Below, piece after piece: positions 33,030-42,512 of a stretch of DNA of 53,573 nt. Source of the stretch: RGIG1934 sp964492545 (GTDB taxonomy: Bacteria; Bacillota; Clostridia; Lachnospirales; Lachnospiraceae); the NCBI GenBank assembly GCA_964492545.1, contig CAZBKO010000003.1, forward strand, positions 1 to 53,573. Direction: 5' to 3'. Position 1 is the first letter of the stretch. Each line of letters starts with the position of its first letter. The position numbers and the translations under genes were made by a program. Below the pieces are notes generated by a model. The model saw only the letters and a program-made list of their open reading frames with translations. It had not been told where the DNA came from and did not search any database.

Positions 33030-36000
33030 CTAGATTCCTCTTCTTTTTCTCTCATTTTGAAGTTTTTTCTCAATCTTTTGATATACCATATCTGTAATGC
33101 TTCTTACTTCCTTCTGCATATTCTCTTTTACAAGCTGCTGTATTTCCTGAATATTATTTGTCGTATATGCGTCTGTAGCTTTTTGTGTAACATTGCTCTT
33201 ACTTTCAAATTCATTTATATCTGTTCTGTTAATATTTCTTTCTTCATAATTATTTACATAGGTTACTTCATTCTCCACACCATTATCAGATGTATTCCCT
33301 TCATTGACCATATTTTCGTAAACAATATATGCTTTAGCAGTATTTTCATATGAGCTGTTGTAATTATTTACTGTATTAATTTTCTCATGAATATCTGTGT
33401 CTGCTGCCTTGTTAATTATCTGACTTTTTTCCTGATAGTATCTGAGAACTGAATTTTCTTCGCTGTTGTGAATGATATTATTTATGTATGCGTTGCTTTC
33501 TGCCAACAGCTTTTCTTCATTTACATGCTCTAAAAATACATGACTAATTATATTAGTCATACTCTCATTTAAATTCGATACTTCTGATGATAGTGTTGTT
33601 TCAGTATTCGATTCACTGTAACTTTCATCCTGCGAAATGCTTGTATAAGCTTCTGTATCACCATTACCATGCACTATGTTAACATTATTAATATGCTCTT
33701 CATTTGCAACATTATTTTTCGTGTAATGAGACATAGCATTGTAAATAACATTGTTAACCATATTCGTAATATTTTCCGGATTCTTTTTGTTCTTTTTGTC
33801 TTCTACTACATGGTCTTGTACACTACTAAGTGATTCTATAACCTGCACTAATCTTTCCCTATCTACTTTGGATATTGTATCGAGCTTTCTGATAATTTCT
33901 TCTCTTTCACTTTCATTAATATTCATCAACAATTCATTTAAAATGTCTGTACTATGATAAAGAATATTGTCTGTGCTGCTATTGGACACATTATATGTGA
34001 CATTATCCTGGCTGTTATTCACAGCCTGATTTGTCAGCCGGTATATAATTTCATTTTCGTAATTATTCATAATATTTGTAATTACTTCATTAACTAACTG
34101 ACCTTCATTTTTCCTATTATTTCCCGGAGCCTTGAGACTATTTGTGCTATAAGTCTTGTATTCCCCTACAAATTGCTCTGCAATCTCGCTTAATATATTT
34201 TCATTCATTTCAGATAAATATATTAGTTTTGAAACTATGTACTTTTTTTCTTCGCTGCTTGTTTTCTTTATTTCTGTAGTAAATATACTATTATTGCTTG
34301 TCTTATTATTCTCTATATTAAATAGTTCATCAATTACTGTATTTTCGTCAAACTGTTTGATTACATTTTTTATTGACTCTGCTAAAATATTCTTATTTAA
34401 ATTCTGTATATTCTTTTCTTCAAAAATATTTTCTTCTGAAATATCTTTTTGCTCTGTTTTTGTCAGATACTCTTTTACCAGCATATTCTGTATAAGCCTG
34501 CCATTATTTACGCTGTTCCTAATCAGAGCTTTTACCTTGGTTATCAATTCTCTGTTCTCATTATAAGAGGTTAGTTGCAGTGCTTTACTTAATAAAGTCA
34601 GGTTTTCCACTGCATAGTTATGTGTTATCAGCTCATCTAATGCATTTTCCACTGTAAGGAGAGTATTCTCAGCAGTTGAATATTCTGCATCTGCGTGTAT
34701 TATGTTGCTTTCGCTGACTAGGTTCTCATTATATTCTTTATTTTCGTTTTTGTTTATAAATGTGCTAATGGAATCTTCAAATATTGTACTGTAGATGTCT
34801 GTCCTGCTATTGTTCTCATTAATATTATTAACGGTTATTCTATCAAGGCTGACATTTTTAAATGTTTTTACTATTTGATTTTTTATTTCTTTGACAATAT
34901 CATCATATTTATTTTCATTACTATATGAATTAATTATCTGATTGATATTATTTTCAAATGAATTTAAGCGAACAATGTCCATCAGCTGTGATATAAGATT
35001 TTCCTGTGTTACCCTTTGTTCCTCCTGATATACATTATTATCAGCTTCTATAAAATTCGTTTCTGCCTTATCAGTATTATTTTCAAATGTAAAATTGTTA
35101 TGTACTAATTGTGAAAGGATTTCAATTTCATTTGTGTTTATCAGCTTTTTAAAGGCATCGTTATATATGCTTATGTTACTGTTTTGTTTGTGCTCCTCAA
35201 AGGATATTCTATATCTATTCACTGCCTCAACAGCACTGCGGCATATTTCATAATTAATATCAATCCATGAATTGTTCTCTTTTCCCTTTATCTCATAGTT
35301 ATTAATAGCTGTAGATTTTGCTGTATGAAAAATAATCAGTTCCATCAGGTTAGAAATAACCTGTTCTTTAATAGTTTCTGCTGTGAAATTCTCATATTTT
35401 TCATCTTCATGCACATAATTATTTTCGTATGGATTAAATGTGTAGATTTCTAATCCGGGGTTTTCTCCTGTAAGTACCTGACGGTCATTCATAATGTCTA
35501 TTGATTTGAATGCATACAGTTTTTCTGCTGTAATTAAGTCATTGTTAGATATAAATGTATCGAGTACCTGCGTACTTAAGTGATTTAGGGCATACACTAA
35601 ATTTGTATTTTCTTTTTCCTGAATTCGCTTCATAATTGATAAATACAAAGTGTTATTATTTATTTCCTGTTCATTTGCATTCTCTGTTACATCATTGTTT
35701 TCAGTCACGTAGTTACTATAATTACTGCTGCTATGCTCTAAATCCATATTCGTTACAATATTTTCATAAAGCTTAAGGGTATTGGCAGCTGTATTCATTT
35801 CACTGAAGCATTTTTTAATGTTGCGAATATATTCGTGTACATTCTTAATACCCAGCTGATTCAATATACATGTTATATATGCCTTATCCTGAAATGTTAT
35901 ATCTCCATTTTGTATCTCGAGAATTCTATTAATAAGTTGATTTATGTAGTTGATTCTCACTTCATTATTATTAAATACCGAAACATTCGATATGTAGCTT

Positions 36001-36179
36001 ATGGCTGACTGATTCTGTTCATCCTCCGGTCCCTGCATAAGCAAATGCAGCATCTCTTCTTTGTTGATTTTTGACATTGCAATATTGTAATTAGCAATAA
36101 TCTTCTCATTAAAGGCTCTATTAACTTTTATTTTATTGTTCAGGCTTTTTAATTCAATAGGCTCTTTAAGCGTTATCAT
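33030..36179 (-). CDS. Very large Asn/Glu/Ile-rich helical protein of unknown function
   Basis: About 1049 residues, no signal peptide, no hydrophobic segment, few glycines and prolines. The composition is strikingly rich in Asn, Glu, Ile, Thr and Ser, with many short helical stretches (ELLMNINESEREEIIRKLDT, ERLVQVIESLSSVQDHVVED) separated by polar low-complexity runs. The only ordered, charged end is the C-terminus (TDMVYQKIEKKLQNERKRRG), which resembles, from memory, the tail of an uncharacterised protein common in such loci. It lies between the second tube gene and the adaptor. A tape-measure role is possible, as is a flexible scaffold. The ATG at 36179 (GGAG nine bases upstream) is preferred over 36194. 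Confidence 0.75.
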   Translation of the reverse strand: MITLKEPIELKSLNNKIKVNRAFNEKIIANYNIAMSKINKEEMLHLLMQGPEDEQNQSAISYISNVSVFNNNEVRINYINQLINRILEIQNGDITFQDKAYITCILNQLGIKNVHEYIRNIKKCFSEMNTAANTLKLYENIVTNMDLEHSSSNYSNYVTENNDVTENANEQEINNNTLYLSIMKRIQEKENTNLVYALNHLSTQVLDTFISNNDLITAEKLYAFKSIDIMNDRQVLTGENPGLEIYTFNPYENNYVHEDEKYENFTAETIKEQVISNLMELIIFHTAKSTAINNYEIKGKENNSWIDINYEICRSAVEAVNRYRISFEEHKQNSNISIYNDAFKKLINTNEIEILSQLVHNNFTFENNTDKAETNFIEADNNVYQEEQRVTQENLISQLMDIVRLNSFENNINQIINSYSNENKYDDIVKEIKNQIVKTFKNVSLDRITVNNINENNSRTDIYSTIFEDSISTFINKNENKEYNENLVSESNIIHADAEYSTAENTLLTVENALDELITHNYAVENLTLLSKALQLTSYNENRELITKVKALIRNSVNNGRLIQNMLVKEYLTKTEQKDISEENIFEEKNIQNLNKNILAESIKNVIKQFDENTVIDELFNIENNKTSNNSIFTTEIKKTSSEEKKYIVSKLIYLSEMNENILSEIAEQFVGEYKTYSTNSLKAPGNNRKNEGQLVNEVITNIMNNYENEIIYRLTNQAVNNSQDNVTYNVSNSSTDNILYHSTDILNELLMNINESEREEIIRKLDTISKVDRERLVQVIESLSSVQDHVVEDKKNKKNPENITNMVNNVIYNAMSHYTKNNVANEEHINNVNIVHGNGDTEAYTSISQDESYSESNTETTLSSEVSNLNESMTNIISHVFLEHVNEEKLLAESNAYINNIIHNSEENSVLRYYQEKSQIINKAADTDIHEKINTVNNYNSSYENTAKAYIVYENMVNEGNTSDNGVENEVTYVNNYEERNINRTDINEFESKSNVTQKATDAYTTNNIQEIQQLVKENMQKEVRSITDMVYQKIEKKLQNERKRRGI

Positions 36180-36196
36180 TATGCTAATCTCCATTT

Positions 36197-36802
36197 CTAC
36201 AAGTATTTATTTATATCAACTCTGCTGCTTGTTGTGGGCCATTTTCTTTTCTTGGAGTCATCATTTGATGTACTTACTCCGTAATCACCCACACTTCTGG
36301 CATATCTTTTTCCCTTTCCTGATACCTTGGTTCCATCAAACTCCCATGGTGCTTTTTCTTTGGCCATAGGATTATCAACGCATACAACATCTTCGTATGA
36401 TATGGAAATGATTTCTGTCAGGAGTTGGCCATTTTCAGCTGATAATTCGCCATATTCTACTTTCATTACCGTGCATCCGGTAAATGTGTACATTCTATAA
36501 GGAGAACTAAATTCTCCCGGGTATTTGCTCACTAACACAAGCATCGGTAATATCATTTTTGACCCCGGTCCTCCAAATGTTGTCAGCACGTCATCACTTA
36601 CATAACGCTCGATTTTAACAATATTAGGGCCCTGCGCCTGTTTTCTTTTGACATGAACATGATCATTTACGCCGCCCTCTTTTATATATTCATAATCGCA
36701 TTGTTTTGCAAACATATGAACACTTTTACATGGAATATCACTTATTCCATTAACCCTTACCAGAAAATTATAGCTTGAAAGTGGATTCTTTGTATCTGCC
36801 AT
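36197..36802 (-). CDS. Tube protein, gp19 type (second, Pvc5/Afp5-like)
   Basis: Protein of 201 residues with the T4 gp19-like tube fold: NPLSSYNFLVRVNGISDIPCKSVHMF at the N-terminus, the KIERYVSDD region, and FTGCTVMKVEYGELSAENGQLLTEIISISYEDV at the end of the fold. A ~40-residue polar tail follows. It is longer and more divergent than the 164-residue tube protein at 37474-37968, so it probably forms a special ring where the tube meets the baseplate, as Pvc5 does, rather than the bulk of the tube. Confidence 0.88.
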   Translation of the reverse strand: MADTKNPLSSYNFLVRVNGISDIPCKSVHMFAKQCDYEYIKEGGVNDHVHVKRKQAQGPNIVKIERYVSDDVLTTFGGPGSKMILPMLVLVSKYPGEFSSPYRMYTFTGCTVMKVEYGELSAENGQLLTEIISISYEDVVCVDNPMAKEKAPWEFDGTKVSGKGKRYARSVGDYGVSTSNDDSKKRKWPTTSSRVDINKYL

Positions 36803-36826
36803 AATCTAATTCCTTTCCGTTTTGTA

Positions 36827-37006
36827 TTACACATTTGGCCTTAAATCAAAAATATTCTTTTCTTTTGGTTTTTTTGAGGAGCTAAGGCTCTGATTTATTG
36901 TTGATATTTCCTTACACCAGCGTCTCCTGCTTCTGTGATCCATATCCATTACATCCTTATTTCCCCAGTGAAAATAATACGATATGAATGACATTTCCTT
37001 ATACAT
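36827..37006 (-). CDS. Small DUF6760-like protein of the injection-system locus
   Basis: Short gene of 59 residues. MYKEMSFISYYFHWGNKDVM followed by DMDHRSRRRWCKEISTINQS matches the small DUF6760-type proteins that recur in extracellular contractile loci (consensus ..LYEEIAFIAYHFHW.. then ..EHRERRRWVEEI..). The ATG at 37006 has GAGG five bases upstream. The same frame is open for a further 16 codons upstream (including GLRLYPEDE, as in homologues) but has no usual start codon there, so the true N-terminus may be slightly longer. It sits between the assembly protein and the second tube gene. Function unknown; the basic WxR segment may help baseplate assembly. Confidence 0.8.
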   Translation of the reverse strand: MYKEMSFISYYFHWGNKDVMDMDHRSRRRWCKEISTINQSLSSSKKPKEKNIFDLRPNV

Positions 37007-37026
37007 CTCGTCCTCAGGATAAAGCC

Positions 37027-37389
37027 TTAGTCCTCTATTGTAAAATTTAGTGGAATCTCAATATTTTCACCGCAATGTGGACACACTGTCTTGATTACCG
37101 GTTCCTCCACATCATTTATACGCTGATACATTTCCTGTAGAAATGCAAGATCTGCTGTAAATAATTTTTCAATTGTTGTGGGAGTCACCATATCTAAGCC
37201 TTCTATCTGTGTAACAACTCTTGATAGAACAACAATAGTTAAGTATGCAGGGTTCCCCATGACTCTTGGGTCTTTTGTAGCTCCAATTTCATCGCCTGCT
37301 GTTGCAAGTCTCATCTTGCCATTTTTATGCACTTCTCCATCACCGTCAACGTATCCCTTAGGTAATGTAAATTCATATACAGTCTGCAT
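37027..37389 (-). CDS. Tail assembly chaperone-like protein with CxxC
   Basis: Protein of 120 residues from the ATG at 37389, six bases after AAGGAGG. It has the layout of the conserved small assembly protein of these loci: N-terminal FTLPKGYVDGDGEVHKNGKM, the signature DPRVMGNPAYLTIVVLSRVVTQI, TIEKLFTADLAFLQEMYQRIND, and a C-terminal CPHCGENIEIPL half zinc-knuckle. It lies between the two tube genes, a position where phage tails encode assembly chaperones. Function by analogy only. Confidence 0.8.
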   Translation of the reverse strand: MQTVYEFTLPKGYVDGDGEVHKNGKMRLATAGDEIGATKDPRVMGNPAYLTIVVLSRVVTQIEGLDMVTPTTIEKLFTADLAFLQEMYQRINDVEEPVIKTVCPHCGENIEIPLNFTIED

Positions 37390-37473
37390 CTGTATCCTCC
37401 TTGTTAAAAGATAATCAGATGCAGGGCCTTTAAGCCCCACATCTATTTATCAGTAATATCTCTATTTGATATT

Positions 37474-37968
37474 TTAGTTTGGAATTACGAGTTCCTCATA
37501 TGCAATTTCTACTGATTCGATTGCAACTTCATTAGCTGTTGAATTGAGATCAGGTGCATTGTATTTAGTTACCCATGCATTTGTAAGAATCCATACTGTG
37601 CTTCCACTTATTGATGTTACTGCACTCTGTGGTGCACCACCATTAATGTCAATAAGCTCAATTGATACGTTATTTCTAGGCATTTCACCTCTTACTTCGC
37701 TTACACATTCCTGAACCCATGTCTTGAATGCACTGTCTGTTGTATATCCCATTTTCAAAGTAACATTTCCATGCTTTACTAATCCTGGAAGCTTAACTGT
37801 TGATAAGCTGTGTGAATTACCCTGACGAAACTCAATTACATCTACAGAAGCTTCTACTCCACTTACTTCATTAAATGCTGCTGTTCCATTTACATTATCT
37901 ACTGTTACCAGGAAATTCATCTTTGTTAATGGATATGATAATCCTGCCTTATTCTGATATGTTGCCAT
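37474..37968 (-). CDS. Tube protein, gp19 type (main inner tube, Pvc1/Afp1-like)
   Basis: Protein of 164 residues, the normal size of a contractile-system inner tube subunit. Typical gp19 pattern: YPLTKMNFLVTVDNVNGTAAFNEVSGVEASVDVIEFRQGN, KLPGLVKHGNVTLKMGYTTD, and the C-terminal ANEVAIESVEIAYEELVIPN. It directly follows the sheath gene, as in most loci of this type. Hexameric rings of it would stack into the tube that is driven into the target. Confidence 0.93.
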   Translation of the reverse strand: MATYQNKAGLSYPLTKMNFLVTVDNVNGTAAFNEVSGVEASVDVIEFRQGNSHSLSTVKLPGLVKHGNVTLKMGYTTDSAFKTWVQECVSEVRGEMPRNNVSIELIDINGGAPQSAVTSISGSTVWILTNAWVTKYNAPDLNSTANEVAIESVEIAYEELVIPN

Positions 37969-37992
37969 ATTTTTACCAATCCTTTCCTTTTA

Positions 37993-39696
37993 TTATTCTT
38001 CTGAACCAGATTCTGCTGTATGCTGTGTTACTCTGAATATAACAAATTCTGCTGGTTTAGAAGGTGCTATACCAATATTACATATTAATCTTCCGCTTCT
38101 TATGTCATCCTGAGTCATTGTTGTTGGTCCAATTTCTACAAAATAGCTTTCCTCTGGTGATGAACCGGCGAGCATTCCATTACGATACAGATTGTCAAGG
38201 AATGATGCTATTGTCATTCTTACTCTTGTCCATAATGTGTTGTCATTTGGCTCAAATACAACCCAGTTAGTATTTGCTTTAATGCTTTCTTCAACAAAAA
38301 TGAATAATCTTCTTACATTGACATAACGGAATGAAGAGTTGCTGCTTGCTGTTCTTGCACCCCAGATTTTGATACCCTGTCCAGGAAGACTACGGATAAG
38401 ATTAATTCCTTCCGGATTAAGGAGATTCTGCTCTTCCTTAGTGTAATTAACCTTTAATCCTGTACACATTACTGTCTCATTAGCAGGTGCCTTATGAACA
38501 CCTCTGTTGATGTCTGTTCTTGAATACACACCGAGTACTGCTCCTGATGGTGGTACGAAATCTGCTTTCTGGCTTGAACGGTCAAATACCTGTATCCATG
38601 GATGATACATTGCTGCATAGGTGCTGTCTATCATTGATCTGTATGTAACTAAATCATCAACTCCTGTAGCATTCTTTGGCATATCAAGTACTGCAAATTT
38701 GTTTCCACTTGTTTCACAAAGAGATACTAATGATACCATTACTTCTGGAATTGTAACGCCTGGAACAGCCATCATACTTACAACATTATTTTCTATAAAT
38801 GACTGTATACCTGTACGTTTTCCAGGTCCCTTGTCAACACCAATAAATGTTCCTGCATTTACCTTGGCAATATTACCATCATCACCTGCTTCAAGTGTGA
38901 ACATTCCTGCATCCTTCTCGTCTCCAAGTATTTCACATACAGGGTTCTTAATGTCGTCTCCAACTGTGTACTCAACCTTAACAAGTTCACTGCTTTCCAT
39001 CTTGAAGTTAATAAAGTCTGGTGAAGTGATATTAAAGCTAATTCCTGCATACTCCTCAACATCATCATTATACCTTACTGTGATATTTGTTTCTACAAGA
39101 TATATAACTACTGATGGTACAAGTGCTGCATCAACTACATTTGCAGTGAATGCATTTACAAAAGTAACCTTTTTATCAAATATTGATAATATCTTGTTGT
39201 ACTCACCATTAACGCATACTATGTCGCCTTCTCTAAAGCCTTCAACTGATTTTGCAGTGTATGCATTTACGTTTTCAGCATCCTGTGACATAATCTGCAT
39301 CTTTTTCTTCATAACAGTCTGCATTGAAAACTGTATACGATTTCCCCATTTACCTTCGTTTACTGCTGTAACGGTAAGGTTTCCCATCTTCTTTTCTGCT
39401 TTTTTAGCTCCTGGTGCAACTACTCTTGATACATAACATGTAGTTCCTCCATTTGCGAAAAACTGCTCAACACTGTTGGCAAGATAACGGTATTCTCCGT
39501 AAGTGAATTCACTTAAGAAATCTCCATATACCTTTGTAAAGTTAGAAAAGTTAGTAATAAGAACTGGTGCTCCTACTGTTCTACCTTTCTCTGCCATGCC
39601 CACAAAGCCTGCTATGCTTGTGCCAACTCCCTCCATTGCTCTTGGAGAATTATCATATTCCTCCACATATACTCCTGGTGATAAATATTCTGCCAT
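37993..39696 (-). CDS. Contractile sheath protein
   Basis: Sheath subunit of 567 residues. The N-terminus AEYLSPGVYVEEYDNSPRAMEGVGTSIAGFVGMAEKG and the C-terminal core (GVHKAPANE, IKIWGARTA, YVNVRRLFIFVEESIKANTNWVVFEPND, NGMLAGSSPEESYFVE) are diagnostic of phage-like sheaths. Residues ~100-290 hold an extra domain facing outward. There is one sheath gene here, whereas PVC and Afp have three. It begins the structural block and is followed by the tube gene. Confidence 0.95.
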   Translation of the reverse strand: MAEYLSPGVYVEEYDNSPRAMEGVGTSIAGFVGMAEKGRTVGAPVLITNFSNFTKVYGDFLSEFTYGEYRYLANSVEQFFANGGTTCYVSRVVAPGAKKAEKKMGNLTVTAVNEGKWGNRIQFSMQTVMKKKMQIMSQDAENVNAYTAKSVEGFREGDIVCVNGEYNKILSIFDKKVTFVNAFTANVVDAALVPSVVIYLVETNITVRYNDDVEEYAGISFNITSPDFINFKMESSELVKVEYTVGDDIKNPVCEILGDEKDAGMFTLEAGDDGNIAKVNAGTFIGVDKGPGKRTGIQSFIENNVVSMMAVPGVTIPEVMVSLVSLCETSGNKFAVLDMPKNATGVDDLVTYRSMIDSTYAAMYHPWIQVFDRSSQKADFVPPSGAVLGVYSRTDINRGVHKAPANETVMCTGLKVNYTKEEQNLLNPEGINLIRSLPGQGIKIWGARTASSNSSFRYVNVRRLFIFVEESIKANTNWVVFEPNDNTLWTRVRMTIASFLDNLYRNGMLAGSSPEESYFVEIGPTTMTQDDIRSGRLICNIGIAPSKPAEFVIFRVTQHTAESGSEE

Positions 39697-39720
39697 TGTA
39701 TATTCTCCTTTCGTTTTATA

Positions 39721-40110
39721 TTAATTAACAGTAGTTTTTGTCTGTCCAGACGCCGCTACCGTAATACTACCGGCACCCATAGTGCACATCAGTGTACCTT
39801 CACTTGTTAGTCCAGGTGCACCGCCCACATTGCATTTAGACTTACACATCCATAAGCCTGATGAAACAAACTGGCACGGCTGAGGTGATAATACACCAAG
39901 TGCTGCCGAAGTCGCCGCTATAACCTGCGGGTTCAACATTGAACTACACATTCCAAAATTTGAAATATTAGTAGTTGCAGCCGCGTCCTTTATTGTTGCA
40001 ATGGGTTTTCCTGAAGCAACACATTTTGACTGAGATGTAACATTTAGTTTTGATGGTACATTACCAAATGAACATTTTAGTGTTGCACCAGTTGTAACTA
40101 GCTGTCCCAA
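39721..40110 (-). CDS. DUF4280 PAAR-like tip protein
   Basis: Protein of 129 residues. GQLVTTGATLKCSFGNVPSKLNV and the regularly spaced cysteines (C41, C66, C90, C96, C101, C119 roughly) with GTLMCTMGAGSITVAASGQ mark the DUF4280 family, which has the PAAR-like cone shape and would sharpen the spike. The TTG at 40110, eight bases after AAAGGAGG, gives the usual family N-terminus; a GTG at 40119 lies inside the ribosome site. It is placed before the sheath rather than next to the spike gene. Confidence 0.85.
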   Translation of the reverse strand: MGQLVTTGATLKCSFGNVPSKLNVTSQSKCVASGKPIATIKDAAATTNISNFGMCSSMLNPQVIAATSAALGVLSPQPCQFVSSGLWMCKSKCNVGGAPGLTSEGTLMCTMGAGSITVAASGQTKTTVN

Positions 40111-40126
40111 ATTATGCACCTCCTTT

Positions 40127-42496
40127 CTAATTGACTGCTGCTTGTGTAAATGCTTCCATATACTTAGTTACCTCCTCCTCCATATCTGTTGTGACAATTA
40201 TTCCGTAATCTGAATTGCTAACATATATATCAGCTACAGAAAAAGCCGTTTGTGCATAATCAGCCGGTATGTATATAGTTGACTGATATCTCGCAAAGGT
40301 ACTCATTTCTTCTGATTTAGACTGCTGCCTGTCCACTGTTTTAGAAAATACTTCGAACTCATAATACTCTGTTCCTTTTCTGACAGTTCCCTTTTTTTCA
40401 CTGTTATAAAATACATAACGGTAATCGCAGCATAGTGCTATTTTATCTAAAGGAATAAATTCCCATGCTTCACTTTGAAATTTCTTAAATGTATAAATAT
40501 TATCTGCATTGTAGCTGTCCGCAGCGTATTCCTCTGCCAATGACTGTGCTGTTTTATTTCCCATTTCATCAGCACACCTTGCCAATGCAGCAACTATTAT
40601 TGCCTGGTCCACATCACTTGCGTCTTCAAATGAACTTCCTAACATATTTTCAATAATTGTTAAAAGACTATTTTCGTCAGGCTGATTCTGTGCAAGTGCT
40701 GATGCATCTGACACAATATCTTCAACCTTACCCATCAAATCAGATATTGTACTTTCATTCTTTGTATCCGACTCAAGATATAACTTGTTGCTAAGCTTCT
40801 TATATATTTCCTCCAGTGCTTTTAATGACAGCTCTGGTGCAATTGAAGCGTAATCTTTTATTGAATTGAGTTCATCCTCAGTACCATCATAGGAATCCTC
40901 TTTGATATCACTTAGAATGTTATCCTTTATTTCTTCAATTTCTGAGGCTGCCAAACCACTTCCAAGCTGGGCCTGTGCCTGTGCTTTTTCCTGTTCTGAT
41001 GCAGTGTCTGATTGTAAAATTTCCGTTAATTGTGTACTTAATTTATCTATTTCATCATCAACATCTGCTATCATATTTTCATATTTCTGAGCAGTATTCA
41101 AATCGTTATCGTCAAGTGCCTCTTTCATTTTCAACTGATATTCTTCCTTCTTTGCTAACAAAGAACTCATCTCATTATCGTTGCCTGAATATAATTCACT
41201 TCTCATATCTTCCAAATTATCAAGACTATTTTGAATCATTTCCTGAGCACTGGCTTTAAGATTCTCATCAGTGATTGAATCTAAAAGGTCTTCTAATGCC
41301 TTTTTTCGATCATCAATGAATTTCTCTCCTTTTTCTGCAGACATTCTTGATAATGCATATGAAGCCAGCGATTCATTTTCTGCCAATCCCATCTCAAGCT
41401 CACCCTGCTCTTTTGAAGCCGAGAGTAAATCATCTGATTTATCAATTAACACATCTGTTATAAGAGCTGCTTCTCTATCAGGATTCTTTGTGACTCCATC
41501 CATAATATTGTTAATATCAACAAGATTACCAATCTGATTATCAACATCTGCCCCATCACTGTTTTGAGCTAATTCTTCAATAATCTCATTCTTAACCTGA
41601 GCCATGGCACTGCTATTTCCATCCATAGTATTTGATGCGCATTCGGTCTGTTTAGTTTCTACTTCCTCTAAGCAGGTGCCAATAGCAGTTATCAATGCAT
41701 AATTTACATCCTCTTCATTTTGAATTTTTGTAATCAGTGACTGCAGCTCATCATTAATTTTGCTGTACACATCCAATCGTCTTGCACTGTCTATCTGCTG
41801 CATTACTGACATTATTGCACCAGCAGCATCAGAATTGTCTTTATTCTTAATGTAGAGATTATTGAGATTCTCTATCATTTTATTGTTGTCCTTTTCCTCT
41901 TTTTCTAAGTCCTCACCCATATCCATTAATTTGTTTATGTTATCTATATTATTTTCATCTGAATCACTTTTTTCGTCTTTGCCATTTATCATTTCAAGCT
42001 GTGTATTTATGGCATCTAATTCCCCAAGCTCTGAAATTTTGTATGGATCAACGGTATCAAATACGCATATTGCTTTGCCACTCATCAAATCATATGTAAC
42101 TCCATCTGATTTTGTGTGGTATCTCAAGGCTAACCCTGCTATTACATCATTATTTATCTTTTTGCTTGAAAGTGTTATGTCTGATATACCTGATGCGTCT
42201 GATATTTCATACCAGCTTCCGTTTGCCAGCTCTGATTTGTAATACATTGCTGACTGTCCTGATGCACTGGCACTTTCCTGTGCAATGGCATATATCTCAT
42301 CATTAATGGCACTTAGATGTATAAGATGCGTACCCACAATAATAGTTGAATTCTCAATTTCTGCAGGATTAATATGCGTTGCATCAGTTTCATCATTAAA
42401 TATGGCGTTTACCACAGTATTACCCAACAAAACTATTAATGAAATAATTGATATCGCAACTATTGTTATTGTAATTTTCTTATGCTTTATCTTCAT
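40127..42496 (-). CDS. Membrane-anchored coiled-coil protein of unknown function
   Basis: Protein of 789 residues. An N-terminal basic stretch and one hydrophobic helix (residues ~8-31, ITITIVAISIISLIVLLG) suggest anchoring with the bulk outside the membrane. Residues ~45-170 form a beta-rich domain (IIVGTHLIHLSAINDEIYAIA). Residues ~160-560 are acidic, Gln/Glu/Asp-rich coiled coil. The C-terminal ~180 residues (FIPLDKIALCCDYRYVFYNSE, VAEIYVSN-like end) form a compact domain. It lies between the TolC-like gene and the tip gene, with an AAGGAGA site, and is one of four adjacent envelope-associated genes within the injection-system operon. No family recognised. Confidence 0.72.
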   Translation of the reverse strand: MKIKHKKITITIVAISIISLIVLLGNTVVNAIFNDETDATHINPAEIENSTIIVGTHLIHLSAINDEIYAIAQESASASGQSAMYYKSELANGSWYEISDASGISDITLSSKKINNDVIAGLALRYHTKSDGVTYDLMSGKAICVFDTVDPYKISELGELDAINTQLEMINGKDEKSDSDENNIDNINKLMDMGEDLEKEEKDNNKMIENLNNLYIKNKDNSDAAGAIMSVMQQIDSARRLDVYSKINDELQSLITKIQNEEDVNYALITAIGTCLEEVETKQTECASNTMDGNSSAMAQVKNEIIEELAQNSDGADVDNQIGNLVDINNIMDGVTKNPDREAALITDVLIDKSDDLLSASKEQGELEMGLAENESLASYALSRMSAEKGEKFIDDRKKALEDLLDSITDENLKASAQEMIQNSLDNLEDMRSELYSGNDNEMSSLLAKKEEYQLKMKEALDDNDLNTAQKYENMIADVDDEIDKLSTQLTEILQSDTASEQEKAQAQAQLGSGLAASEIEEIKDNILSDIKEDSYDGTEDELNSIKDYASIAPELSLKALEEIYKKLSNKLYLESDTKNESTISDLMGKVEDIVSDASALAQNQPDENSLLTIIENMLGSSFEDASDVDQAIIVAALARCADEMGNKTAQSLAEEYAADSYNADNIYTFKKFQSEAWEFIPLDKIALCCDYRYVFYNSEKKGTVRKGTEYYEFEVFSKTVDRQQSKSEEMSTFARYQSTIYIPADYAQTAFSVADIYVSNSDYGIIVTTDMEEEVTKYMEAFTQAAVN

Positions 42497-42512
42497 ATTA
42501 TCTCCTTATGTG

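Noticed and set aside
38621..39436. A 271-codon open frame on the plus strand across the sheath gene.
   Set aside because: It is antisense to a clearly coding sheath gene, has low-complexity Ser/Thr-rich translation and no ribosome site.
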